64,000 nucleotides of DNA from Amycolatopsis coloradensis (lineage in GTDB: Bacteria; Actinomycetota; Actinomycetes; Mycobacteriales; Pseudonocardiaceae): contig NZ_MQUQ01000005.1 in assembly GCF_001953865.1 (NCBI RefSeq), forward strand, positions 585,256 to 649,255, written 5' to 3'. Position 1 is the first letter of the stretch, and each line of letters begins with the position of its first letter. The position numbers and the translations under genes were made by a program. Positions 38,697 through 47,867 of the stretch are shown one piece after another. The notes beneath the pieces are model-generated. The model had not been told where the DNA came from. It saw only the letters and a list, made by a program, of their open reading frames with translations, and ran no database searches.

Positions 38697-40159
38697 CGTT
38701 CTTCCTTTCCAGCGCGCCACAGGTACATGCCGGCGTACGAGGACCAGGGCTGCCAGGCCCGTCCGCGTTCGGCCAGCGTCTTTTCGTCGTCGGCGATCCC
38801 CAGTGCGGCCGCGCCTCGGCGCAGCGCCGGATCACCGGTCAGCAAGATGTCCGGTGCGCCGAGTACGCGCATCAGGACGTAGTCCGCGGTCCGGGGCCCG
38901 ATTCCCGGGAGGTCGAGCAGCTCCGCCCGCATTTCCAGGGGATCGCGGCCGACGTGGACCGAAACGCCGTCCGCCAGTGCGCGGGCCACCACGGCCACCC
39001 GCCCGGGACCGTGTTCGGCGACCTGCGCGGCCGTCGGGAAGACCGTGGTCACCCCTTCCAGTGACTCGTCGCAGCTGGGCACCCGTTCGCCGAGGGCGTC
39101 GGCGAGCGACGCTGTCTCGGCGGGAGGCAGCAGCGCGCGCAGCACGAGTTCGTCGCCGTCGACCGCGCCGGGCACCCGGATACCGGGGATCGCCTCGACC
39201 AGCGGCGCGAGCGCCGGGTCGGCCCCGAGGACCCGCGTGACCGCCTCCGGATCGGCGTCGAGGTCGAGCAGCCGCCGCATCCTGGCCACCGCGCTGCTGA
39301 GGTCACGCAGGTCGGTGAGCCGCAGGTCGCAGCGGACGTGGTCGTCCTTCGCCGTCAGCCACACCACACCGGCGCCGTGTGCGAGCCGCAGCGTGCGGGC
39401 AAAGGCGGTCACTCCGGAATCGTCGCGCGTCACGTGCTCGACGCCCGGAACGGCCCGGTCGGCCAGGAAGGTCAGCACCCCGTCCGCGTCGAACGGCTTG
39501 CGGAACGGCAGCCGCAGGCTCAGCCTGGTCCCGGTCGGTGTTTCGTCCGCCTTACGACGCCCTCGACGCAGACTCGCCGCGCGAAGCTGCGAAGGAGTCG
39601 TCGCGAACACCTCGCGGATCGTCTCGTTGAACTGGCGGACGCTGGAGAAGCCCGCCGCGAACGCGACGTCGGTCAGCGGGAGTCCGGACATCTCGATCAG
39701 CAGCCGCGCCGAGTGCGCCCGGTGCGCCCTGGCCAGGGCGAGCGGACCGGCGCCGAGTTCCGCGGTGAGGACGCGCCCGAGCTGGCGTTCGGAATAGCCG
39801 AGCCGTCGCGCGAGCCCCGGAACGCCGTCGCGCTCGACGGTTCCGTCCGAGATGAGCCGCATCGCCCGCGCGGCGAGGTCGGCCCGGATGTCCCAGTCGG
39901 GCGAGCCGGGGACGGCGTCGGGGAGGCAGCGGCGGCAGGCGCGGAAGCCGTTCGACTGCGCGGCGGCCGAGGTGGGGTAGAAGCGGACGTTCTGCTGCTT
40001 CGGCGTCGACGCGGGGCAGGACGGGCGGCAGTAGATCCCGGTGGTGGCCACGGCCATGATGAACTGGCCGTCGAACCGGGAGTCACGGGCGGCGACGGCG
40101 CGGTAACACCGTTCGGTGTCGCGCCACACGGCCCGTTCGGCCAAGATCTGCTCGGTCAT
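38693..40159 (-). CDS. Ada-like regulator / AlkA DNA-3-methyladenine glycosylase fusion
   Basis: A 488-residue three-part protein. Residues about 1-85: Ada zinc domain with the cysteine set in YCRPSCPA and ACRRCLPD, whose first cysteine accepts methyl from phosphotriesters. About 90-185: AraC-type helix-turn-helix (LARRLGYSERQLGRVLTAELG; FAAGFSSVRQFNETIREVF). About 195-488: AlkA glycosylase with HhH motif LPGIGPRTADYVLMRVLG and catalytic Asp in GDPALRRG region. ATG at 40159. It both senses alkylation and excises damaged bases, and presumably activates its own operon with ogt. Confidence 0.92.
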   Translation of the reverse strand: MTEQILAERAVWRDTERCYRAVAARDSRFDGQFIMAVATTGIYCRPSCPASTPKQQNVRFYPTSAAAQSNGFRACRRCLPDAVPGSPDWDIRADLAARAMRLISDGTVERDGVPGLARRLGYSERQLGRVLTAELGAGPLALARAHRAHSARLLIEMSGLPLTDVAFAAGFSSVRQFNETIREVFATTPSQLRAASLRRGRRKADETPTGTRLSLRLPFRKPFDADGVLTFLADRAVPGVEHVTRDDSGVTAFARTLRLAHGAGVVWLTAKDDHVRCDLRLTDLRDLSSAVARMRRLLDLDADPEAVTRVLGADPALAPLVEAIPGIRVPGAVDGDELVLRALLPPAETASLADALGERVPSCDESLEGVTTVFPTAAQVAEHGPGRVAVVARALADGVSVHVGRDPLEMRAELLDLPGIGPRTADYVLMRVLGAPDILLTGDPALRRGAAALGIADDEKTLAERGRAWQPWSSYAGMYLWRAGKEER

Positions 40160-40264
40160 GACACCGATCGTGCCACCAGGTCGGGGGCTCGGCTGGCGGA
40201 AATCCGACACGGCGATCAAGGCCTCGGCGGATGGGGTGGCGGGCGGCACGTAGACTTCCGGCCC

Positions 40265-41347
<1,083 letters not shown>

Positions 41348-41356
41348 TTCCGGCGT

Positions 41357-41399
41357 GCCCGCTCACACCGCAGGACGCTGTGGCCGCAACTGAGCGGGC
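41357..41399 (+). terminator. weak hairpin after ychF
   Basis: Nine-bp arms (GCCCGCTCA, TGAGCGGGC) separated by 25 bases, starting 10 bases after the ychF stop. No T-tract; only a moderate candidate. Confidence 0.4.
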
Positions 41400-41420
41400 G
41401 AAGCAGGGCAGAGCGGCGCG

Positions 41421-41618
41421 TCAGTTCTCAAGCAATCGGGTTATGTCTTCGAGTTGAGCGCTGAGGTGCTCCCACGGTCGGTTGAGGTCGAGGGTTTTCG
41501 CACTGATTCGGTTACCTTGAACTACGACGTCCAGGTCAGGTTGCTCTGCGGCGTCGGTCCGCGCGTAGAGAAGCAGTCCGCTGACGGATCCGTCGCGCCG
41601 GGTGTCCTCGTCCAGTAC
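41421..41618 (-). pseudogene. C-terminal remnant of McrC (5-methylcytosine restriction system)
   Basis: Sixty-five codons in one minus-strand frame end with a natural stop at 41421-41423. They read as the C-terminus of McrC-family proteins: a GSVSGLLLYARTD strand, then VVVQGNRISAKTLDLNRPWE and a last helix (AQLEDITRLLEN). The typical McrC ending is GLLLYA-T, then GN-IS--TLDLN, then QL--I. Upstream of 41618 the frame breaks, and the preceding YWTRT-like text is in another frame, so there is at least one frameshift, and the catalytic PD-(D/E)XK domain and the partner mcrB are gone. It marks a lost restriction island at this spot. Identification by motif, not search. Confidence 0.68.
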
Positions 41619-41739
41619 ACCAGCGCGTCGAACTCCCCGGCCTCGTATTCGGAGACCGGTGCGTCGTATCCCGGCCGTTCAACGGTCGGAGTCTTCCCCG
41701 CGCGGTTGTCGGCCAGAGGTCCGAGACCGGCGTGCCCCG

Positions 41740-41787
41740 CGACGGTGGAGGAATGGGGACGCTGACGTTCCCATTCCTCCACCGTCG
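41740..41787. repeat. inverted repeat, family G copy 2
   Basis: Perfect 18-base arms (CGACGGTGGAGGAATGGG and complement) with a 12-base loop; extension beyond gives 20 of 21 paired. It lies 45 bases beyond the M28 peptidase stop. A degraded relative is at 32613-32660. Confidence 0.8.
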
Positions 41788-41831
41788 ACTTCGGCGTCCG
41801 CTCTAACGCGCCTTACCACTCACGAGCGTCG

Positions 41832-43193
41832 CTACTTCCGCAGCAGGTTGTACGCCGCCGACCCGATCAGCTCCAGCGAAACCTGAAGTCGTTCAAGGGA
41901 AACGTTGTCCTTGATGGTGTCTTCCGGCGTGTGGTAGGTCGGCTCCAGCAGAGCCGGGCCGCTCTCACCGCGCCAGCTGAAGTTGCCCGACGCGATTCCG
42001 CGCTCGAAGAACGGCACGTGGTCGCTCGAACCGCGCGCGACCGGGCCTTTGACCCGAGGGTCGTAACCGAGCCGCTTGGCGGCGGCGTTGACGGCCGCGG
42101 TCGTGGCGTTGTCGGCACCGTCGACCGAAAGCAGCCAGTAGGTGATCGCCGGGTCCCAGCTGGTGGCGACCATGTCGTTCTGGAAGCAGCCCGCGATCCG
42201 CTTGGCCTCCGGGTCGGACAGGTTCGAGACGTAGTGCCGCGAGCCGATCAGCCCGTACTCCTCCGAACCCCACAGCGCGAACCGCAGCGTCTTGTTCGTC
42301 GGCAGGTACCGCAGAACCCGTGCCAGCTCCAGGCACAGGACGGTGCCGCTTCCGTCGTCGTTGGCGCCGGGCGAGCCGGGGACGCTGTCGTAGTGCGCGG
42401 TCACCATGACCACGCCGTCGTCCTTGCCGGGGAAAGTGGCGGGCCGCTCGGCGATGACGTTGTACGACGTCAGGTTCTTGTGGTGCGTGGCCGTCGCCTT
42501 CACCTTGACCGAGCCCTTGGCGAGCCGCTCGCGCAGCCGCTCCACCTGCACCTGCGCCAAGCCGAGCACCGGGATGGTGACCGGCGTGGCGAGGGTCGGG
42601 GAGAACGCGGACAGCTTGCGCGCGGGGTCGGCGCCGATCCGGCCGAGCAGCACGGCGTCCGCTCCGCGCTGCGCGGCCGTCAGGTACGCGTCGGCCTTGT
42701 TCGTCACGGCCGCGATCAGCACGATCTTGCCGGTCAGGTCATCCGGAAGCGTGGTCCCGTCACCGGCGTCGACGACGACGGCTTCGCGCGTGACGTCCTG
42801 CGCGCCCTGCGGCGACGAGCCGGTCTGCCAGCTGTCGCGTCCGATCGACAGGCCGCCGAGGAACTTGTCGGCGATCGGGAACGGCTGCAACGTGACCTGG
42901 TAGCGCAGTTCGCGCAGCACCTTCGCGATGTAGTCCCTGGCGCGCAGTTCGCCCTCGGTGCCGGCGATCCGGGGGCCGATCCTGTCGCTGAGCACCCGCA
43001 GGTGCTCCAGCGCCCGCCGCGACCGGACCCGCGCGATCACCGGGTAGTCGCCGAAGTCCAGCGACGGCGGGAACTGCGCGCCCGGACGCTGCTGCGTGGC
43101 CGCGGCGGCGGTGCCGGGGTTCAGCCCGATCGTCGCCGCGCCCGCCAGAGCCACCGCACCCGCGAGCACTTCACGTCTGCGCAGACCTGCCAT
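41832..43193 (-). CDS. secreted M28-family zinc aminopeptidase
   Basis: A 453-residue exported protein. The signal begins LRRREVLAGAVALAGAA (Arg-rich, Tat-like RRR), ending near AAA-ATQQ. Residues about 130-240 form a PA (protease-associated) insert. The M28 core has zinc ligands in TAHYDSVPGSPGANDDGSG (His, Asp), the catalytic Glu in WGSEEYGLIGS, a further Asp (NDMVATSWD) and the final His in EPTYHTPEDT. ATG at 43193. It should remove N-terminal residues from extracellular peptides. Similar to Streptomyces and Mycobacterium (LpqL-type) aminopeptidases. Confidence 0.9.
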   Translation of the reverse strand: MAGLRRREVLAGAVALAGAATIGLNPGTAAAATQQRPGAQFPPSLDFGDYPVIARVRSRRALEHLRVLSDRIGPRIAGTEGELRARDYIAKVLRELRYQVTLQPFPIADKFLGGLSIGRDSWQTGSSPQGAQDVTREAVVVDAGDGTTLPDDLTGKIVLIAAVTNKADAYLTAAQRGADAVLLGRIGADPARKLSAFSPTLATPVTIPVLGLAQVQVERLRERLAKGSVKVKATATHHKNLTSYNVIAERPATFPGKDDGVVMVTAHYDSVPGSPGANDDGSGTVLCLELARVLRYLPTNKTLRFALWGSEEYGLIGSRHYVSNLSDPEAKRIAGCFQNDMVATSWDPAITYWLLSVDGADNATTAAVNAAAKRLGYDPRVKGPVARGSSDHVPFFERGIASGNFSWRGESGPALLEPTYHTPEDTIKDNVSLERLQVSLELIGSAAYNLLRK

Positions 43194-43285
43194 GGAACAC
43201 CCCTCACTTCTCGGAGAATCTTCGTTCGAGTAGCTAAGAGTCACGAGGCCGCCAGAGCAACCTCCGATCGTCCCCTTTTTCCGGT

Positions 43286-43471
43286 TCAGCCCACGGTCAC
43301 CCGGCGGTAGGCCTGTGAGACGGCGGCGACAACGCGGAACGGGCCGAAGTCGCCTGGGTCGGCGAGCCGTCCCCGGAACGAACCTTCGAGCAGGGCTCCG
43401 ACCAGGATGCCCACCGGCGCGACGATGCCGAGGAAGAGGATCCAGAAGCGGCAATCGCGCCTACGCGGCAG
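43286..43471 (-). pseudogene. small membrane protein lacking a normal start
   Basis: A minus-strand frame with strong coding composition (about 87% GC at third positions) ends at 43286. It contains RRRDCRFWILFLGIVAPVGI, a transmembrane helix, then VGALLEGSFRGRLADPGDFG and a basic tail (AYRRVTVG). There is no ATG, GTG or TTG before the helix; the frame is open only to a TAG at 43478-43480, and a CTG at 43471 is the only plausible initiator. Either it uses CTG or its 5' end was lost when the toxin-antitoxin pair next door arrived. About 60 residues are encoded. Confidence 0.5.
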
Positions 43472-43478
43472 AGCGTGC

Positions 43479-43495
43479 TACCAGAGTGGTATCAT
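43479..43495 (+). promoter_or_regulatory. operator and -10 of the Fic toxin-antitoxin operon
   Basis: A palindrome TACCA-gag-TGGTA (43479-43491) overlaps a good -10 box TATCAT (43490-43495), only seven bases before the antitoxin ATG. No clear -35 is seen. The layout fits autorepression by the RHH antitoxin. Confidence 0.5.
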
Positions 43496-43501
43496 CAGGG
43501 T

Positions 43502-43705
43502 ATGGCCATGACCTTGAGGTTGAACGATGAGCAGGAGCGCGCCCTCGCCCTGCTGGCCGAAGCCGACGGCGTGAGCAAACACGAGGCGACCGTCCGCGCC
43601 ATCACCGAGGCGGCCGCGCGCCGCGTCCGTGACGACCGTGTCCGGGCGCTGTCCAAGGACGGCCGGGAGCGCTACGCCGCTCTGCTCGACCGTCTCGCGC
43701 AGTGA
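43502..43705 (+). CDS. ribbon-helix-helix antitoxin
   Basis: A 67-residue protein: beta-strand MTLRLNDEQERALALLAEAD followed by VSKHEATVRAITEAAARRV, the CopG/RHH pattern, and a charged tail that would wrap the toxin. ATG at 43502. Its TGA overlaps the toxin GTG by four bases (GTGA). Fic/Doc toxins are usually paired with Phd-type antitoxins; here the partner is an RHH protein. It is expected to bind the palindrome just upstream and to block the Fic active site. Confidence 0.82.
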   Translation: MAMTLRLNDEQERALALLAEADGVSKHEATVRAITEAAARRVRDDRVRALSKDGRERYAALLDRLAQ

Positions 43706-44076
43706 TCGAGTACCTCACCGTCGAAGACCTCCTGGCGCTCGCGGAAGACCTCCGAGTGCCCAAGATCCGCGATCTCGGCCTGCTCGACTCCGCCGCGCAC
43801 CGGCCACAGGCGTCGTTAATGGGCCGGGACGCTTATCCGACGCTGCACGAGAAGGCGGCGGTGCTGCTGGAGTCGCTGGCGCGCAATCACGCGCTGATCG
43901 ACGGCAACAAACGCCTCGCCTGGATGGCCACGTTCGTTTTCTACGGGCTGAACGGCCACGATCTCGACGCGCCGGAAGACGACGCGTACGACCTCGTGAT
44001 CGCGATGTCCATCGGCTCGCAGAGGTACGCCGACGCCGCGGTGAAACTGGCGGTGTGGACCAAGCCGCTCGGGTAG
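43702..44076 (+). CDS. Fic/Doc family toxin
   Basis: A 124-residue Doc-type Fic protein. The active-site motif is HALIDGNKRLAWM with H63, D67, G68, N69, K70 and R71, matching the Doc pattern HxFxDGNKR except Leu for the aromatic residue. Doc phosphorylates EF-Tu; other Fic proteins add AMP. The internal inhibitory helix of self-regulating Fic proteins is absent, consistent with control by the antitoxin encoded upstream. GTG at 43702. Its stop is 10 bases before the HxlR gene. Confidence 0.88.
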   Translation: MIEYLTVEDLLALAEDLRVPKIRDLGLLDSAAHRPQASLMGRDAYPTLHEKAAVLLESLARNHALIDGNKRLAWMATFVFYGLNGHDLDAPEDDAYDLVIAMSIGSQRYADAAVKLAVWTKPLG

Positions 44077-44086
44077 CTTCGAACAG

Positions 44087-44446
44087 GTGAAGCCACTGAG
44101 TCCCGACATGTTCGCGCCAGGGTGCCCGTCGAAGCTGACGCCGTTCCGGATCGGCGACAAGTGGGCGGGTCTGGTCGTGCTGTGCCTGGAAGAAGGCCCG
44201 CGCCGGTTCTCCGAACTGCGGGTGCCCTTGAAGGCTGTCACCGCGAAGGTGCTCACAGAGACTCTCCGGGCACTGGAGCGCGACGGCATGATCACGCGGA
44301 CGGTGTACGACGAGACGCCGCCGCGAGTGGAGTACGAACTCACCTCGCTCGGCCGGACGTTGTTCGAGCCGATGGAGGCATGCCGGGAGTGGGCGGCGAA
44401 GCACCTGCCGGAGCTTGTCGCGGCACGCGAGGCCTACGCGGACTAG
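44087..44446 (+). CDS. HxlR-family transcriptional regulator
   Basis: A 119-residue winged-helix protein. PGCPSKLTPFRIGDKWAGLVVLCLEEGPRRFSEL and the LTETLRALERDGMITRTVYDETPPRVEYELTSLG wing segment are family hallmarks. A cysteine at position 13, the sensing site of redox-active HxlR members such as HypR and QorR, is present. GTG at 44087. Targets are not evident; genes close by include two tiny membrane proteins. Its stop overlaps that of the next convergent mini-gene by three bases. Confidence 0.88.
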   Translation: MKPLSPDMFAPGCPSKLTPFRIGDKWAGLVVLCLEEGPRRFSELRVPLKAVTAKVLTETLRALERDGMITRTVYDETPPRVEYELTSLGRTLFEPMEACREWAAKHLPELVAAREAYAD

Positions 44447-44544
44447 CCGAGCAGGCCGAGCACGACGATCGTCAGCAGCGTGATCGCGGTGGCGAAGGCG
44501 GTCACCCAGGCGCGCTGGGCGGCGGTGATGGAGGCGTTGTTCAC
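44443..44544 (-). CDS. 33-residue membrane peptide
   Basis: A tiny minus-strand gene: GTG at 44544 with AGGGGA upstream; product begins VNNASITAAQRAWVTAFATA and continues through a hydrophobic helix (ITLLTIVVLGLLG). All but one third position is G or C. A single transmembrane helix with a short polar start. Too small for family recognition, but the codon pattern, ribosome-binding site and clean tail-to-tail fit with the HxlR stop support it. Confidence 0.5.
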   Translation of the reverse strand: MNNASITAAQRAWVTAFATAITLLTIVVLGLLG

Positions 44545-44636
44545 GGCGGTCCCCTGGGGAGAGAAGCGACAGGTCCGCCGTGAACAGCGCGTTGATCAGG
44601 CTCCGTGTTACTTTGCCGAGGTCACTGTGTCGAAGA

Positions 44637-44750
44637 TCACTGATCGTGCTGATGATGCCGGTCGCGTGCGGTGTACCAAAGCACTCCGGCAGCGGCCGCC
44701 ACCATCGCGCCGAATGCGGAGAAGCCCACCACGATCGCCTGCGTCATCAT
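44637..44750 (-). CDS. 37-residue membrane peptide
   Basis: ATG at 44750 (or 44747) with AAAAGGA upstream. One helix (TQAIVVGFSAFGAMVAAAAGVLWY) followed by a basic, His-rich end (TARDRHHQHDQ). It lies between the 33-residue peptide gene and the PCD gene on the same strand, which together look like a small minus-strand unit. Function unknown. Confidence 0.5.
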   Translation of the reverse strand: MMTQAIVVGFSAFGAMVAAAAGVLWYTARDRHHQHDQ

Positions 44751-44821
44751 TCGTCCTTTTCTCGTCGGTCGTACTGGGTAGACGTCCGGGAAGTGGTCTC
44801 GTGGCGCGGTCGAGGCGGAGG

Positions 44822-45112
44822 TCACACGGCGTCGAGGACCCCGTCGATCTGCGACGCGAGTGAGAAGTCCTTCTCCGTCAGCCCTCCGGCGGAGTGCGTG
44901 CTGAGCCGGAACGTCACGGTCCGCCAGCGGATGTCGATGTCGGGATGGTGGTCGGCCGCCTCCGCCAGTTCGGCCACTTCGCCCACCACTTCGATGGCCT
45001 TCGGGAAGGTCGGGAGGTTCGCCGTCCGCTCGATCGTGACGCCGTCACGGGTCCAGCCGGAGAGCTTGGTCACGGCCTCGTCGGCCTGCTCGTCGTTCAA
45101 GATTTCCGCCAT
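44822..45112 (-). CDS. 4a-hydroxytetrahydrobiopterin dehydratase
   Basis: A 96-residue pterin-4a-carbinolamine dehydratase. The signature HHPDIDIRWRTVTFRLSTHSAGGLTEKDF includes the catalytic histidines and Asp. It regenerates oxidised pterins after aromatic amino-acid hydroxylation, though in bacteria without such hydroxylases it may act in molybdopterin or folate side reactions. ATG at 45112. Divergent from thiB with 77 bases between. Confidence 0.92.
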   Translation of the reverse strand: MAEILNDEQADEAVTKLSGWTRDGVTIERTANLPTFPKAIEVVGEVAELAEAADHHPDIDIRWRTVTFRLSTHSAGGLTEKDFSLASQIDGVLDAV

Positions 45113-45189
45113 GACTCCATCGTGGTACGTCGTCGGCTACGCTGCACGTTTGCCACGGGTGGTCCCCCCTTGAAAACGCAGGAGGCTAG

Positions 45190-46242
45190 ATGAAACGCGC
45201 CCTCCGCACGCTGGTTGCGGCTGGCACGGTGGCGGCCCTCGCCGCGGGCTGCTCGCTCTCCGGGACTCCGGGGAACGACCCGCAGGCACCGGCGACGGTC
45301 ACGCTCGTGACGCACGACTCGTGGCTCGCCCCGCAGGAGGTCCTCGACGCGTTCGAGCGGCAGTCCGGGATCAAGATCTCCGTGCTCAAGCAGGGTGACG
45401 CCGGCGCGCTGACCAACAAGCTGGTGCTGACCAAGGCGAATCCGATCGGCGACGTCGCGTACGGCATCGACTCGACGTTCGCCTCCCGCGCGCTCGCCGA
45501 GGGCGTTTTCGAGCAGTACACCAGCCCTGAGGCCGATCGCGGGCCGCAGCGCTACTCCGTCGACCCCGAGCACCGGCTCTCCGCGGTCGACCTCGGCGAC
45601 GTCTGCGTCAACGTCGACACCCGGTACTTCGCGGAAAAGGGGATCCCGGAGCCGAAGTCGTTCGCGGACCTGGCCGACGCCAAGTACAAGGACCTGATGG
45701 TCGCCGAGAGCCCCGCGACGTCGTCGCCGGGGCTGGCGTTCCTGCTCGGCACCGTCGCCCAGTTCGGCGAGCAGGGCTGGCAGGCGTACTGGACGCAGCT
45801 GAAGGCGAACGGGCTCAAGACGGTCAGCGGCTGGGAAGAGGCCTACACCAAGGAATTCTCCGGCTCCTCGGGCAAGGGCCCTCGGCCGATCGTCGTCTCC
45901 TACGCCTCTTCGCCCGCCGCCGAACTCGGCGACGACGGCAAGCCGCGGACGAAGGCGCTGCTGGACACCTGTTACCGCCAAGTCGAGTACGCGGGCGTGC
46001 TGGCGGGTGGCAAGCAGGTCGAAAAGGCCCGCAAAGTGGTGGACTTCCTGCTGTCCCAGCAGTTCCAGGTGACCGTGGCGAGCACCATGTACGTCTACCC
46101 TGCCCGCCAGGGTGTCGAACTCCCGCAGGGCTGGGCGCAGGCCGCGCCGCTGCCGCAGCAGCCGAAGACGCTCGAACCGGCCAAGATCCAGGCCGGTCGC
46201 GAGCAGTGGATCGCCCAGTGGCGCACGCTACTCGAAGGTTAG
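45190..46242 (+). CDS. thiB: thiamine-type ABC transporter substrate-binding lipoprotein
   Basis: A 350-residue lipoprotein. Lipobox LAAGC (Cys at residue 21). The mature part is a type II periplasmic-binding fold with VTLVTHDSWLAPQEVLDAFERQSG, PIGDVAYGIDSTFASRAL and DLMVAESPATSSPGLAFLLGTV, the pattern of thiamine-binding ThiB/TbpA rather than iron-binding relatives. ATG at 45190 with GGAGG upstream. Forms an operon with the fused permease and ATPase. No TPP riboswitch could be seen in the 77-base leader. The ligand is inferred, not proven; thiamine pyrophosphate or monophosphate are possible. Confidence 0.82.
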   Translation: MKRALRTLVAAGTVAALAAGCSLSGTPGNDPQAPATVTLVTHDSWLAPQEVLDAFERQSGIKISVLKQGDAGALTNKLVLTKANPIGDVAYGIDSTFASRALAEGVFEQYTSPEADRGPQRYSVDPEHRLSAVDLGDVCVNVDTRYFAEKGIPEPKSFADLADAKYKDLMVAESPATSSPGLAFLLGTVAQFGEQGWQAYWTQLKANGLKTVSGWEEAYTKEFSGSSGKGPRPIVVSYASSPAAELGDDGKPRTKALLDTCYRQVEYAGVLAGGKQVEKARKVVDFLLSQQFQVTVASTMYVYPARQGVELPQGWAQAAPLPQQPKTLEPAKIQAGREQWIAQWRTLLEG

Positions 46243-47867
46243 GCACCACCAGGCTGACGTACCGGGGAGCCGGGCTGGCCGCACTCGCCGTGCTGCCGCT
46301 CGGTTTTCTCGTGGTGTTCTTCGCCTGGCCGGTCGCGGCGATCATCGGCCGGGGTTTCGGGTCCGGCGGGGTCGGCACGGCCATCGGCGACCCGCTGACC
46401 TGGAGACTCGCGGGATTCACCGTGGCGAGCGCGGGCGTTTCGACGATCGTCGCGGTGCTCGCGGGCCTGCCGGTCGCGTTCCTGCTCGCGCGGGTGCGGT
46501 TGCCGGGTGTCTCGCTGGTCCGGACGCTCGTGCTGGTGCCGTTCGTGCTGCCGACCGTCGTGGTCGGGCTGGCGTTCCGCGCGCTCTGGCCGGACGGCGG
46601 ACTGCTGCCTTTGGTGCTGGCCAACGCCTTCTTCAACGTCGCCGTCGTCGCGCGCACGGTTTCCGGGCTGTGGAGCCATCTCGACCCGCGCACCGTGGAC
46701 GCCGCGCGGGCTCTCGGTGCCTCGCCGTGGCGTGCGTTCCGTTCGGTGACGCTGCCCGCGCTCGCGCCGGCCATCGCGTCCTCGGCCGCGGTGGTGTTCC
46801 TGTTCTGCGCCACCAGTTTCGGGGTCGTGCTCATTCTCGGCGGGGCGAAGTTCCGGACGCTGGAGACCGAGATCTACCTGCGCACGGTCGAACTGCTCGA
46901 CCTCTCCGGCGCCGCCGCGCTGTCGCTGGTGCAGTTCGCCGCCGTCGTCGCCGCGCTGGTGGTGGGCGCGCTGGCCAGGCGCCGCCGGGAGAACGCCGTC
47001 CGGTTGCGCTCGCGGTCCGAGACCGCGCGGCGGCCGAGAGGCGGTGAGTGGTGGGCCGTTTCCGCCGGTCTCGCGGTGATCGCGCTCCTGATGACTCCGA
47101 TCGTGGCACTGCTCGTCGAGTCGGTGTCCACTTCGGACGGCTGGAGCCTCGCCGGTTACGCGGCGCTCGGCGGCCAGGGATCCCGTGGCGCGCTGCAGGT
47201 CTCAGGCTGGGACGCGGCGTCGATGTCCCTGCGGACGGCGTTCGACGCCACGATCCTGGCGATGATCGTCGGCGTGCTGGCCTCGGTCGTGCTGGTGGCG
47301 TTGCGCCGGACACCGGGCAGGCCGGCGCGGGGGCTGGGCGAGACGATGGACGCGGCGCTGATGCTGCCGCTGGGTGTTTCCGCGGTGACCGTCGGTTTCG
47401 GCTACCTCATCACGCTCGACGCGCTGCCGGGCGACCTGCGGACGTCGCCCTTGCTGGTGCCGCTCGCGCAGGCACTGGTGATCATCCCGCTGATCGTGCG
47501 GATGGTGCTGCCGGTGCTGCGGTCGGTCGACGTCCGGCTGCGGCAGGCCGCCTCGACGCTCGGTGCGAGCCCCGGCCGGGTGTGGCGCGAGATCGACCTT
47601 CCGCTGACGGCGCGTTCGCTGGTCGCGGCGGCCGGTTTCGGTTACGTGGTCGCGCTCGGCGAGTTCGGCGCGACGAGCTTCCTGGCCAGGCCGGACGCGC
47701 CGACGCTGCCGGTCGCCGTCGCGACGCTGATCTCGCGGCCGGGTGAACTGAACAACCAGATGGCCTACGCGGCCTGCGCGCTGCTCATGATCGTGACCGT
47801 GGTGGCGGTGGTGCTGATCGACCGGTTCGGCGCGGTCCGCGGGCAGAATTCGGTAGGGGAGTTCTAG
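46218..47867 (+). CDS. thiP: ABC transporter permease, two fused domains
   Basis: A 549-residue protein with about 12 helices. Two BPD_transp_1 domains each carry an EAA loop (VDAARALGASPWRAFRSVTLP and LRQAASTLGASPGRVWREIDLP). The fused layout and size match ThiP. GTG at 46218 is used; GTG 46206 is possible; both overlap the end of thiB, so translation is coupled. Its TAG overlaps the first base of the next gene's GTG. It forms the channel for the ThiB cargo. Confidence 0.85.
   Translation: MAHATRRLGTTRLTYRGAGLAALAVLPLGFLVVFFAWPVAAIIGRGFGSGGVGTAIGDPLTWRLAGFTVASAGVSTIVAVLAGLPVAFLLARVRLPGVSLVRTLVLVPFVLPTVVVGLAFRALWPDGGLLPLVLANAFFNVAVVARTVSGLWSHLDPRTVDAARALGASPWRAFRSVTLPALAPAIASSAAVVFLFCATSFGVVLILGGAKFRTLETEIYLRTVELLDLSGAAALSLVQFAAVVAALVVGALARRRRENAVRLRSRSETARRPRGGEWWAVSAGLAVIALLMTPIVALLVESVSTSDGWSLAGYAALGGQGSRGALQVSGWDAASMSLRTAFDATILAMIVGVLASVVLVALRRTPGRPARGLGETMDAALMLPLGVSAVTVGFGYLITLDALPGDLRTSPLLVPLAQALVIIPLIVRMVLPVLRSVDVRLRQAASTLGASPGRVWREIDLPLTARSLVAAAGFGYVVALGEFGATSFLARPDAPTLPVAVATLISRPGELNNQMAYAACALLMIVTVVAVVLIDRFGAVRGQNSVGEF

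Noticed and set aside
41454..41765. Plus-strand 103-codon frame after ychF
   Set aside because: Lies antisense over the McrC remnant and across the family G hairpin; no protein character.
45113..45189. Possible TPP riboswitch before the thiamine-type transporter
   Set aside because: The 77-base leader lacks the CTGAGA and CCTGAT/GGATAATGCC-like blocks and is too short for the full aptamer.
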